Shown here: positions 38,664 through 52,840 of the stretch, piece after piece
Layout of the letters: each line of letters begins with the position of its first letter
Numbering within the stretch: the first letter of the stretch is position 1
DNA from: Unio delphinus
Taxonomy: Eukaryota > Mollusca > Bivalvia > Unionida > Unionidae
Assembly: GCA_029339505.1 (NCBI GenBank)
Contig: JAQISU010000094.1
Location: 4,753,001 to 4,817,000 of the forward strand
DNA: 64,000 nucleotides
Reading direction: 5' to 3'
Made by a program: the position numbers and the translations under genes
The notes under the pieces: model-generated
The model's database searches: none
What the model was told of the DNA's origin: nothing
What the model saw: only the letters and a program-made list of their open reading frames with translations

Positions 38664-41600
38664 TATGAAGTGTTAGAGAGGGAGAGGCATAGAGAAAGAG
38701 AAAGACAGATGCGTATAGTGATACCTATGCTGGTATTAGAATTCGAAATGAATGTATCTTAATAATCGAAGAAAGACACTTTGTGTGTTAATCTTTGTCT
38801 ACTAAACGCTTGCATAGTTTCGTTTTAATTTGTTTTTTTGGGGGGGAGGAGATCTTATGAGATGTTTTGCTGTGTGTTGTATGTGGTACTTCAACCTGTC
38901 ACTGGTACTTTCTGTAGCACAATTCATGATATATATTTTTTCTGAATAAAAATAGTGCTGATGACATGACCTCCAATACGCCAGACACCTCGGTCATCCT
39001 TAAGAGATTATCGTCACTCATGCCCGTAAACGAAAGGTCAGAGTCACCACAAGATCTTTCACGATGTCTCATAATGTCTGATTAGTAGTATAAAAAATGG
39101 ACTTGCTTCATAGCAAATAAGACGGACATATCGGCCATTTTGGAAATAATTATTCTTGCTAATCATGGGGAGATGATGGTCATATCGGCGTGTCATTTAT
39201 ACTGAGCACCATCTTACATTATGTTATTGCTACTGGGTGAAGATGCTTTTGAATTGGGTATAACGTAACCTCCATGACAGCCATTCTGACAAATTTGTAG
39301 CTACTATTCCTCTACAAAATGTCATATCGAAGTGATAAGCCAACCAGGATATGTCAATTAATCTCCAGTGGTTTCAAAAATAAAAGTGTGCTGCTCGTAC
39401 ATCCTAGTATGGTTCCCACATCGGCTAACGTAACAGATCATGTTATGGCCTTATTAGTATTCTCATTAAATTTGTTAAATTGTTTCGCTCCCTCTCCTGG
39501 ATGGAAAGCGATTTCGTCATTAGGTGTTCACCAGAAGATTTCTTGTGATGTATATTTTGTGTTAGATGGAAACAGTGCCCGTCTGATATCGAATACGACC
39601 TTAATGGCAGTCACCTTGAAAATCTTGTTTTGCTAATCCTTTTAAATGGAAAATCGCTTTCACGTTAATTATTTAACAACCAGACCAATTATCATACGTA
39701 GTTTATAAATATTGTATATCAATGCAAAATGTTCGATATCCACCATGGTGGTGATCTTACAAAGGAATCACTCTAGAGATAGCTTCAACAATTAAACGTG
39801 CGAAAGACGAATTGGTTATGTCTTAAATTGTGAAACCTGTTTTCAGATTACTCACTCTTGTTTTAATTTCTGTTCCTTAAATAATTAGTAACACTAGTAA
39901 TTTTGCGAGTAATTTTGAAGGCCTTATTTGAAAATTTATGTTAAAATATTGAATGGGCAGTCACATTTTACAGACTTTCGTCAGATCTGATTGTCAATAA
40001 CAAATGTAGTCACGTTAGTGTACAGGGGTGCTGCCATAATTCTCACTCCCTATGTTATCTATTATGAAGTTTGTAATATGGAGATTGTATCAGTGTTGGG
40101 AAACGTTTCTGCCTGACCTCGTAACAACTTTATATATAATTTGAGATAAGTATGACAATGTTCATTCAAACTGTTTATAACTTTTACGACCAGATTACTC
40201 GTTAAAGTTTATAAATTACTTTACGCTCATGAACCAGCTATTTTTTCTTTTCTTGAAACAGTATCATACATACGCGTCGACGAGAGATTATTAATACGAG
40301 CCAAAAACAATATGTGTAGAACGGTACATTGCTGGTTTTTTCCTCGTAAAGTCGCATGCATTGATTTGAATTTGTTGCGTGACAATGGCGAGGTCATAAT
40401 CTTGAGTACTATGTATTTGATTTTGCAACGTGCATTATCATGTTGACATTTTCCTAGATATAGCATACTCATGTTTGTCCTGAAGAATGTATGATAATTT
40501 ACCTCCATGTAACTGAATGGTAATGGTGCTGTTATGTGTTTAATGTTTTAGCCGTTTAAAGTAGCTATAATGTCAAAGTGAATCAGCTGTATCGATTGGT
40601 ACACCTACGATCACTCACACAATTGTATATGATATGTGTATGTGAAGAAACACACAGACACACATAAACACAATATATAGTACTGCGTTTCTGCGCGCAG
40701 AAGGATTTCGTATCCAATATTGAAGCTATACACATACCGAATTCGATCAATTGACGAAATAAAATAATATACTACAATTATTATCACTTGAGGCAATTGT
40801 TACTAAGTTGTCTGTTCGAAAAAATATTAAGTTTGGACAAACGGGATACCACCAGCGTGTTTTCATGACTCGCAATATGTCTGCCTATTCTGTGCACCGC
40901 TTTGAAAAGATGTTATGTTTATCCATCGGGCTCAAGAAATGAAATACATTACTCTGGACTGTTTCTGTAAGAAGTTCAGTCCAGTAATTAGGTCACGTTT
41001 ATAACTAGTTTTTACGAAATGCATCGTTACAATGCCATACAATAACAAGATATATTAAACAAACTAAACCGATATTGTAAAACAAAAATACTAAATTTCA
41101 AATTGTTATAAATCATAAGGTGTTATGTAGGAGAGAATGAATAGGAAATATTGTGTTTATGGGGCAACATTACTGAAGAATTTAGAAACAGACCATACTC
41201 GGGTGAATTTCTTGACAATATCGTTCTAATGTCAAGTTGATACGTTGGGTAACAGACGATTTTGTACGTGTGGAACAACTTCTTGCAAAATTGGAAAATT
41301 GCATTAAGATGCAGAATTGTTTACGGTATACATTTCCATCTTTTATATAATGTATTTATTTGTATGATTCTTAAATATAGATAGTAAATAGGATTTTCTG
41401 GGTAACAAGTTAATGCCGGTCATTGAGTGGGTCTTCAAGCTGACATTTCAGATGGATTTCAAGTCGAAATGTGGGATATTTTGTACACTTTATGAATATT
41501 ACTTTTCCTAAGTAAAGTACGATCATTTGTTCTTGATACAAATTGGATTTTCGACCAAAAATAAGACACGATCCAATGTTTGCAGAAATGACTTATCGTT

Positions 41601-41679
41601 GCGCTTCGAAAAACTCTTCAGTTTATTCTTGATGTATGATTGATGACTGTACCGTTGCACCAGCCGCTGATAACCGCTG
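38664..41679. other. Unit 1 non-coding right part
   Basis: Matches 60000-62467. Holds no recognisable gene. A 105-codon frame at 39319-39636 recurs in unit 2 with several residue changes and no known domain. Positions 39757-40315 are missing from unit 2, with a GTG repeated at the borders. Confidence 0.6.
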
Positions 41680-42362
41680 ATTACCGTTTACTGATTTTAA
41701 ACCTTGTATCAAAAAGTATCTACGTCAGAAGTGGCAGGTGTCATGGGATGATGCAGTCAATAACAAACTTCATGCCATCAAAACCAACCCTGGGAGAATG
41801 CACTCTTTCCTACATAACTAGCTATCCGTAGGTAGGAGGTTGTCATTGCAAGAATCAGAATCGGTCATACGTACATTACCCACTCCCACATACTAAAAGG
41901 TTAAGATTCCCAGATTCACAGAGTGCGTTTCTTGCAATGAACTATTCACTGTTAAGCACTTTATGACCGAGTGTTCCGACCTGCAACCTACCCGTGATAA
42001 ATACTATAATGTACATGACATGAAGGAACTTTTTGATACTATACAAATCACTAGTATTTTAGATTTCCAGAAGGAAGTAAATCTTTATTTTAAACTATAA
42101 CTTGTATGACATCACCTAAAAGCATTTTTATCTAATGCAAATACCGCCTCTTATTTACAACATCTTATCATCAAAATACACCATTTACATCTCCCGTTGA
42201 TTGGGAAGCTTCATATTTTCCTGTTACCAACATCTTACCATTTTATATTTAACTATTATGGTTTTTTATATCGCTAGTCGATATTAAATATTTCTTATTT
42301 CGAAACATATAACCTAAATAGCCTAAATGTGCTGGTGCGCAGTTAAAATTAAATTAATCAAT
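41680..42362 (+). mobile_element. 3' fragment of the I/Nimb-like LINE (unit 2 start)
   Basis: Corresponds to 5776-6460. It begins abruptly at ATTACCGTTTACTG after CAGCCGCTGATAACCGCTG, the same join as at 62468. Confidence 0.9.
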
Positions 42363-42384
42363 CAAACTCAAAAAAGTTTACAAA

Positions 42385-43000
42385 ATAATCATACAGGTTA
42401 AAACTTCTCACACATCATGCAAAACTCTTCATACAGGTTTAAACTGCTCAGATCGTATACAAACATTTCATACAGGTTAATAGGGCTCACACTGCATACA
42501 AACTCTTCATATTCATACAGGTTAAAACTGCCCGCACTGTATACAAACACTTCATACAAGTTAATACTGCTCACACCGCATACATATTCTTCATACAGGT
42601 TAAAACTGCTCACACCGCATTTAAACTCTTCATATTCATACAGGTTAAAGCTGCTCACACCGCATACAAACTCTTCTTACAGGGTAAAACTGCTCACACC
42701 GCATACAAACGTTTCATATAGGTTAAAACTGCTTACACCTGAATTCAAATTTTTCATACAGGTTAGGGCTGCTCACACCGTATACAAACTCTTAATGTAG
42801 GTTAAAACTGCTCCCACCGTATACAAAATCTTCATACAGGTTAAAACTCCTCACACCTGTATACAAACACTTCATACAGGTTAAAACTGCTCACACCGTA
42901 TACAAACTCTTCATACAGGTTAAAACTACTCACACCGTATACAAACTCTTCATACAGGATAAAACTGCTCACACCTGAATACAGTCTCTTTATACAGGTT
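42385..43000. repeat. 39-bp minisatellite array (unit 2)
   Basis: About 16 units, followed by the perfect hairpin at 43001-43032. Confidence 0.95.
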
Positions 43001-43032
43001 AAAAATGTTTACTCCTCAATGTAAACATTTTT

Positions 43033-43430
43033 TTCTCTCACTTGTTCTGAATAAAAAACATGCGCGAGATCTTAACAAACAACAAAGTCAGCATATAATA
43101 AATACGAGATTTACACGAGGAAAGTCTACCACTTGGAAGATACAGGATAGCACGATAGTTTTGTCCCTGAAAGGTTAGCTGGAAATGTAAAGTACTTAAA
43201 TATTTAGTTATTGTCAACACTTTTGTTTAAACAATGACTTGTTTTAATTTAGTCAGATTTGGAAATATCTAGCTATGTATTTAAATAGTACTTCAGACAG
43301 ATTTTGATACTAATATCTTTTATTGTTAATTCTTTCTAACGTGGCTAGAACAAACGTACAATCTGAATAAACTTATATGATAAAATTTGTCCATCACAGT
43401 ATCTAATGTAACATATAAGCTATGTGGTTA

Positions 43431-43432
<2 letters not shown>
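43033..43432. other. Non-coding spacer (unit 2)
   Basis: Counterpart of 7270-7660. No gene. Confidence 0.6.
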
Positions 43433-43515
<83 letters not shown>

Positions 43516-43527
43516 TATATATATATA

Positions 43528-43575
<48 letters not shown>
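43433..43575. repeat. (TA)n microsatellite
   Basis: TA tract before exon a of unit 2. Confidence 0.97.
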
Positions 43576-43576
<1 letters not shown>

Positions 43577-43720
43577 CGATCTTTTCCTTAAATAAAATGA
43601 TATTGACCTTCTTTGAATTAAAGGTAGACAGAACACCGTGGAAATAAATCTTCACATCAAGGCCTTTTTACGCTGTCCTTATCGCCCATTTCTGTTACGG
43701 CTGGACGTTTACCTCTATAA

Positions 43721-46694
43721 GGCATCACGGTACCATTTGTTTTTCCATAGACCTCAATGCTAATATTTGGAGAGATAAATATATTTTCTATCCTAATTTA
43801 GCATGCATCTCACACACTGTTATAGAGAACAATGTTAGATTGTCAATTTGATGATGACAAAACCAGGTACTCCATTGCATTTAAGAGAGATAACTCTGCT
43901 GGAACTAGACAGGGGTATGAGTTATCTAGTCACAACATACCTATTTTCAGTCATGTCTATGACATTTTCAAAAACTCATAAAAAATTCAAAATATTATCT
44001 GTATAGGAATTAACATAAATTCACATGTTGCCAAGAGGCTAAACTATTTTTTAAGCCTAACAGAAAGTACAACTCTTACATAATTCACCAATCATAGCTT
44101 GTGTTGTTATTTATTTCTGATTGGTATGGACCCTACTCCTTACGCTCCACCCACATGGACTTGCGCAATTGGTACCGTTATACCTATAGCAAACCTTGAT
44201 TTTTCCAATAATCTGTGAAATAGCTTAGGACTATATAACTAACAAATGTACTTAGTCTCGCTTGTCAAAAACAATTTTATGAAGTACTAAGCTATGTTTT
44301 ATATGATTGTGTATAGAAATGTTATGGAGCTGTTTGAACTCTTGTTTTCATACCTTGGCTTCACTATCAAACTCATCTTTTGAAATAAAATGAATTCTTT
44401 TAACTATGAGTTGTGTTTTATTCATATTAGCACTTATTGAACTTCACTTTGGTGATAGGGGATAAATCACATTATGTCATATTGTTTAATAGTAAGGTCA
44501 AAGGTCAATGCACTAGTTAGCATGTACCAGTTCTACTCTTAAATAGACCTTTTGATCTAAAATAAAGGACTTATATTTGTTTCATGAACACAGAAAGTAA
44601 CAACAGGGACAGGTGGACATGGCATAATCTAATTATAAAGTCTTAGCTTTGAACACTTTACAGTGTCAGCATATGAATGAGGTCAGTAACCCCCAGTCCT
44701 CACACAAAGGTCAAGCTACCCAGCCTCTTTGTCATACAAATTGAAAGCTTCCCTCCTTTGTGTAGTGAATACAGTTGATGTAATAAGCCAATCTGACACC
44801 AAATAAATTAAATAAAAGCTTTCTTAGTGATTATGTTGGATTTGCAGGTGAAAATGTGGATTAAAATACAGAAAAAGGCTCAAGTTTAACAATGAGTATA
44901 GTGAGTTCAATGGATTTAAAAACAGGAGGAAAGTGTGTATCTAAATGGGAGATGTAGCTAATGATAATGTAATTAAAGGAGACAAAAGCAGCAATGAGAA
45001 AAATGAGAAGTGAGAGCTTGATAATATTATCTTAGAAAATATAGGGCGGCAGTGGACCATAGGTGCAAATACAATTCAAAGGCACCTGTGCTATTACATC
45101 CCTTACAGGCACCAAATATCAGGTGACATGGTGTTCATTCTTAGCTAAAATATAAGGGTGAATAATGTAGATAATATAGATGCGTATAAGTTGTATTTCT
45201 TCTAAAAAAAGAAATTACCAATAATGGGCTTCTGTTAGACAGACAAAAATACCTAAACCAAACAAAGCATGTTTGATCAGTTTTCAAACTTGTAAACTTT
45301 ACTGGGAGAAATTATTAAAGTACTTTTAGTTAAATTTGCATCAAGGGCTAATATGATAATTCACAAAGTCTTCTCTTGATTTTCATAAAAACTTACTTAA
45401 ATTGTGGGTTTTTATCTATTGAAATGTATGTCTGGTATAAGGGAGATAAGTGAATGATATACATAAGGTGTGGTCTTTTAATTTTATGCAATATATTATA
45501 CATGTAATATAGTTGAGTTCAAGAACACATGTATTAACTTCAATGCAATTAAATTATCCAAAAATGCATTACTGATAAAGCGAGAACCTAAAATCCAGGC
45601 TTCTATATGTAGTAGAGAACTCAAGAATGATTATCTAACTAAGGAATCGCATGTTCATTTTTCAAGGCACAAAAGTTTACAACAGAAAAAAAGACAATTA
45701 GAGCAGGACAATTCAAATCAAAATAGGAAGGAATACCATATCTTTAATAAATTACCAAATATACTCATACCAGAACATTCTTTATGATACAAGTGAACTA
45801 TCTACAAGAGGACCAGGAGTGTCCTATATTCCTGGTCTATGACATGCTTTAGAAGAACATGAGAGTTGCTTTTTATCCATGATTTTTCATCTTTTGCGCA
45901 TAAAATAGTCAATATTTGGCTAAAATTAACTAAATTAACTTTACATAACTTATTTTTTTTTGCTTGTATGCTAATCTTGAAGCTGACTACACAGACACAA
46001 AGCCATCAGTCTATATATGTTATAGGTATAGTTACAAAAGCCTCATTCCAAAGCTAATGTGTCTTTTTTTTCTGAAGATTTAATACATTTTCTATGTAAA
46101 AGTCTGTCAATATTAGACAAAAACTTCTCAATATCCATTGTTTAACCAAATAACACTATGACAGTATATAAATGGTGGCTATGTATACTCGGTGCTATGG
46201 ATACACTGTGAAGCTGGTATTACCTTTTAGGTATCACGGTACCATTTGTTTTTCCATAGACCTCAATGCTAATATTTGGAGAGATAAATATATTTTCTAT
46301 CCTAATTTAGCATGCATCTCACACACTGTTATAGAGAACAATGTTAGATTGTCAATTTGATGATGACAAAACCAGGTACTCCATTGCATTTAAGAGAGAT
46401 AACTCTGCTGGAACTAGACAGGGGTATGAGTTATCTAGTCACAACATACCTGTTTTCAGTCATGTCTATGACATTTTCAAAAAATCATAAAAAAATACCA
46501 AATATTATCTGTATAGGAATTAACATAAATTCACATGTTGCCAAGAGGCTAAACTAATTTTTAAGCCTAACAGAAAGTACAACTCTTACATAATCCACCA
46601 ATCATAGCTTGTGTTGTTATTTATTTCTGAAAGGTATGGACCCTACACCTAACGCTCCACCCACATGGACTTGCGCAATTGGTACCGTTATACC
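43721..46694. mobile_element. 2974-bp insertion with 464-bp direct terminal repeats
   Basis: Two nearly identical same-direction repeats (43721-44184 and 46230-46694) flank 2045 bp. Each repeat begins GGYATCACGGTACC and ends GGTACCGTTATACC, so each has 14-bp imperfect inverted ends. ATAA stands on both sides (43717-43720, 46695-46698) and once in the empty unit 1 site, so it is a 4-bp target duplication. The inside has no open frame of note, no tRNA-like primer site or purine tract that I can see. Either a non-autonomous LTR-like element with GG/CC ends, or two MITEs moved as a composite. Confidence 0.75.
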
Positions 46695-46751
46695 ATAATC
46701 ACTCTTCTTCCGACATACATAAAGGAGGTTCTAAAATTTGATGTCAAACAG

Positions 46752-48698
46752 GTATCTCCCATTTCTTGCTGTAAATTTAGCTTTCGATTGTGTGCACGTT
46801 AAAGTAAGTTAGAAAGGCACTTGGTACTCCTCAGATGTTGGCGTATCTTGCTCGTTGTAACCGGATAACCTGGCAGAACTATTTCGACAATATGGATGTT
46901 TCCATGAACACACAAAAATCTGAAGTTGAATACATCAGTATTAAATGTTAAAGGTTACATGTTCACACTGCAGAATTGAGGAAGGGTGCCACATTGTCTT
47001 GGCGATTAGTGTACTAAACTTGTACCCAGTGGCTTGCATATTAATCCACCTCAGCGCATTTATGTAATCGTGGTGTGTGTCTTGCAAAAAGCAATTTACA
47101 CATATTCCTCCCATGGTCTAAATACAGTAGCTCGTATGTTCCACTCAGCTCAGGTAAGTCCCATTTGTTTGTCTAATGTCAGATATTGCAAATATGTTAA
47201 AGTCAAATAAAGCAGTTGGTGTGAGTTCCGTCCCCTGCACAGTCCTGGGCCGCCGTATGCTCTCTCTGGGTTTTGTATTTTATGGCCGTTCCCCCACATG
47301 TCCAAATGAAGAAGCATACGGGTTCTCATCGTGTCTAGACCAACCTGGGTAGGCCACCACGGTGTATCGCACTGTAAATGCATCACGTAGGTTTCCTGCA
47401 GATACCCTGCTTATGAAAAGCTCCGTGAGGTGGCGAATCCTGGAGGAGAAAACTAGGAACGACATTACTTTTATAATATCTCTTAAATGTGTCATAATGC
47501 TTTAAAAGTATGGTAGCGTATAGCGTTGCATGGAAGCAGACTATTACTGACAGCTGCTTTTTAGTTTCCTCTAGTTATAATTATATACCGGTAGTTTTAT
47601 TATTTGATGTTCAATTCTCTAATATTATCGTTTTTAAATCAGCGACTGGAATTTTCGATTTTTCAACTAAGGCTGCTGTTATAGTCTATTGTTATCCCGA
47701 ACGTATCCCAGAAAATTCCTATTGTAAATTGTTATGCAGAAAACCTGTTAATAGGCTGATGAATATATGTATAGAGTAAACGTTATTTATGTTTATGTCC
47801 ACTGAAACGTCGCTCTTCTATGATCAACTGACGTCTAGTGCATGTGCACTGGGACACCTGTCGTGTTATGGCCTCTGAAAATTGCTTATATCTCCAATAA
47901 AAGGATGATTAATTCACCAATCATTAAATCGATCTATCAGTCATTTCTAGGTGCCTCTATGAAAATCTGTTTGAGACAGTTTAAGTCTGTTTGAGGTGAC
48001 TTCAGTACATAAGTTCAACATACCATGAAAAGATGCATTGGGTGGGTTCCCGGTAAAAGTACAACATCTCAAAAAAGGTAGCTTCTTCTGTGTAAAACTG
48101 ACCTTAAAGGTCATCAGATGAGTTCTTCTGAGTGATTTGTTAATTTATGATTGCATAATTTGCACCCTGTAGGCAATATTAGTGCAGAACATAAATAGAT
48201 ACTGACAGATTTTCAAGCCATTATGTAAAATCCTTTACTGTAAAGGATTTGGGTGATGAATCTGGTTAGGCCGTTGCACTCTATGGTGGTGATGGTAGTT
48301 GTGCATGGTTAGAGGTTCAGAATATGGCATGAACACGCACTATGAACAACCCAAGTTGCGACCTCTGGGCTGATGCTGTCAGTAATTGACTGATTGTTTT
48401 AACAGGATGAGGCCTTAGTAAAGTGCTATCCTCCTGTCGCAGCCAATGAAGTGAACAGTGCATCGTGAGTGCAAATATTTATCTTTTATTTTGTTGTTGC
48501 TGTTATCGGCATTTGTTTATACACAGTACTGGCTAGATCATGCAGAGAAAAGCGGACAGTTTAATATCATTCTTAAAAAAAAAAAAATTAGCTAATGTAA
48601 TGTATCTTTGATACCTCTATAAATTAAATGAATCAGAAGATATCGATTTGAAATAGAATATGATAATTTCTATAATTTCAATATCTTTTTATCTTCAG
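46752..48698. other. Intron counterpart (unit 2)
   Basis: Matches 8002-10282 except for a deletion of about 350 bp near 48556-48580. No gene. Confidence 0.65.
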
Positions 48699-48831
48699 AA
48701 TGGTGCTTTTTCATCACTGCCATTTATATCAATGGCTTTGTCTTTCAACACTGCAGGGCACTTGGCAGACCTCATGGTTTCCAAGAAATGTTTTGGCATA
48801 ACAGCTGTGCGACGTATAATGCAAACAATTT
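48699..48831 (+). pseudogene. SLC17-like exon b (unit 2)
   Basis: Open frame NGAFSSLPFISMALSFNTAG with HLADLMV. The Asp agrees better with the family than the Gly of unit 1. Confidence 0.8.
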
Positions 48832-50352
48832 GTAAGTCACGTACCATGTATGAATGCCAATTTAAATGGTGTTTTTATAAACAATATTGAAATTAAAAAC
48901 GAAACAAAATAGTAAACTCTGAACATGGCGATCTTTTTAACTGTACCAGATTTGGGTGAAAGTTATACATATTTGTTTGATTCATCCAGTGTTTTTAAAT
49001 GACCATCGAATATACATAGTGAATACATTTTTACTACGTCTTTATAAGTTTTTTTTATTGCACCTGCCCATCGTTCCTCCTAGTCATATGAATCTCATGT
49101 CATAAACCCTTAATGTATGAAAAATATCCCGCCTTGGTCTTATATTGTTACACGCACAGGGGTATTCACTTAACCGAGCAGTGTCAAAACCCTGGCGCGA
49201 ATCCCGCTGGAAGTCATATGTTTTCCCCAAATTTCCAAAGACTTCCTTACAGCTTGAGTTGTAAATTGGAAAGTCAGACGTGTCTGTCTTTATTTAAAAT
49301 ATTTTGCTCTAATTAATTGGAGACCACAGATGAAACAACTTACCCAAAAGTCCATTAACCGCACCTTTGCATGGTTTTGCTTCATTATCAATAGATTTCC
49401 GTACTACCAGCCGGTTTTGCCATAGAAAATACTCTAGTATTTCCTTTCTTAATGGGAACTATTTAGATGCGCCCCAAGGACAGCCAAAGTACAATTTTAC
49501 CGGCGTATTACGCTTATATAATTACACCTATTTTCCACTATGGACACATAAACTGTATCTACCCAGTCCCAACTTATTGATTCCATTGTGTAATTTACTA
49601 GTTTCCTACCATAAATACTGCCATCTCAACCACGACACTATTATACACCACTAGCTTTTAATATGGCCTATGTTACTAAAGGGACAGTCATTCGGCTTGG
49701 ACCTAATTTCACGACTAGCGAACCCTAGCATGGTTCAAGCTCACTAACACTCGACTCCGTGACGTTTGCTCTTACTAATTGACCAATTATTTCGGGCTAG
49801 AAATATTTCCATGGCGCCGAATCCTAATAATCACACAAATAAATCTAAGAATTGCTTAAAAACGGGGCACTATCAAATACGAATACTCCAAATTTATTAC
49901 AATGTTGTTGATTTCTACAGGAAAAGAGTTATGTCAAAAGGTGCAAAAACAATTGACTTCAATAAAGTTTATCTAGACCTGATTCGGTGCTGTGTACCTT
50001 TTTAATTATTTAATTAATTAATTAATTTTGTTCTTGTCAGTGATGCAATTCACGCTGTTTTTGTTCAAAGAGATTCTGATACTTTCGTAGAACCCTGCGT
50101 TCTACCGTAACATACTATTACTATTTTAGCTACTTTCCGATTTTGATAATAAAGAAGTTGACTTACTGTCTCTCGTGAATTGTTTAATGCACAAAAGACA
50201 AGATGAGTTTGGTACGAATAAAATGTACAAAATCTGCCGTTGAATAGATTTATTAGTTCTTGTGACTATTTTTCATTTCATGTTTTTTGCATGAGTGGTG
50301 CGCTTGCATAGATAATAGTTGTAAATGTTAACGTTTACCATTTAAATTTCAG
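48832..50352. other. Intron counterpart (unit 2)
   Basis: Matches 10416-11937. Nothing functional seen. Confidence 0.65.
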
Positions 50353-50503
50353 CGTTTCTAGGCTCAGGGACTTGTTTTGTTCTTATAGGATTCATATCCT
50401 GTGATACACATCTTTTTGCTGTTGCTTTGCTATCTATATGTACAATATTTGAGGATCTTTCTTTGGGAGGATTTGCAATAAACCATATGGATTTTGCTGG
50501 AGT
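50353..50503 (+). pseudogene. SLC17-like exon c (unit 2)
   Basis: Open frame with SCDTHLFAVA and INHMDFAG, splice sites kept. Confidence 0.8.
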
Positions 50504-51559
<1,056 letters not shown>

Positions 51560-51650
51560 GTTTACAGGAACGGTCTTTGGAATATGTAACGCAATTGGCA
51601 ACACAACAGGCATAATAGCCCCAATGGTAGCTGGCATGATGACACAAAAT
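51560..51650 (+). pseudogene. SLC17-like exon d (unit 2)
   Basis: Identical in protein to unit 1: FTGTVFGICNAIGN and following. Confidence 0.8.
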
Positions 51651-51790
51651 GTGAGTCTAGCTTTTTCTAATGTCATAATGTGTACCAAAGGAATGAACTG
51701 ATTCAGTTGATGGTGATGTTATATAATTGAAACTCTTTAGACATTTATGGTCCTTGCCTGTACATCAACCCGACGATTGCAGTGATGATA

Positions 51791-51879
<89 letters not shown>

Positions 51880-52211
51880 TAACATACAAATAACAATATC
51901 TTACATGGTCCTGAGATAGTAGAATTCAACTTTCATCTTAAAATATAATTTATATTAAGGTCAGAACAATTTTGAATCTAAGGAAATGAAAATTATTTTG
52001 TGAGACGTAAAAGCGGTAGATGATGCGTTGTCATATGCATTGAGTTAGAGATTATATTTAGAGTGTTATGTAGTCATTTATGTGGCTTATAAGATTGGGC
52101 GCAAACATTTACTGAAATACAAATTGTTCCATTTAATACCATTTTATGTAATGTTGAATGAATTTCATGTATATTAGGTACGTTTGTTCAAACAACAGTC
52201 AGGGGACCCGA

Positions 52212-52458
52212 GTGACCGAGTGGTCTAAAGCGTTTTCCGTTGCGGATCACTGTCATCTCACCTCTGTCTGCGTGGGTTCGAGTCTAAGATTCGGCTAATG
52301 TAGTTATGTGAGAAAGCTTGCCAGTAGCTTCTCGTGGGTCGGTGGTTCCTTCCGGGGTTTTTTCCCCGGTTCTTCCTCCACCAATAATACTAGACGCCAT
52401 GTATAGCCTATCGTGTGCTGAATAATGGCGTTATACTCTAAAAACAAACAAAACAAAA
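52212..52458 (+). mobile_element. tRNA-derived SINE (unit 2)
   Basis: Same SINE as 13830-14086 with the same TCAAACAACAGTCA duplications (52198-52211, 52459-52472). Confidence 0.85.
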
Positions 52459-52749
52459 TCAAACAACAGTCAAAGGATAATACAACTGATGAAAGGTAAT
52501 TTTTAAAAAGATTTTCCTTTATTAGTTTAAAAGCACGTTGGAATAAAGACACAAACTAGAGAAACATTTTAGACTGCAAAATGATGCACACGTAGGCACG
52601 GTCAACAATGTTTAGAATTTTTGTGCCATCGAGTGACATGTGGATTAAGATAGCTTTCTTCTCCGTTTTGTAACGTATTCATTTGTCTTTCATGTATTTT
52701 CGAGTCTTGACTAACATAGCCTAAGTTTACTAAAGTGCCATATCGCAAG

Positions 52750-52750
<1 letters not shown>

Positions 52751-52800
<50 letters not shown>

Positions 52801-52840
52801 TAAGTATGATAATAATTATGATAATAATAATAATAACAAT
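52751..52840. repeat. (TAA)n microsatellite (unit 2)
   Basis: 3' tail repeat of the CR1-like remnant. Confidence 0.85.

Noticed and set aside
39319..39636. 105-codon frame repeated in unit 2
   Set aside because: Kept in both copies only because the unit is duplicated. It has several residue changes and no domain or splice support.
43721..46694. A complete LTR retrotransposon or retrovirus
   Set aside because: No gag-pol frame, primer site or purine tract, and the repeats end GG/CC, not TG/CA.
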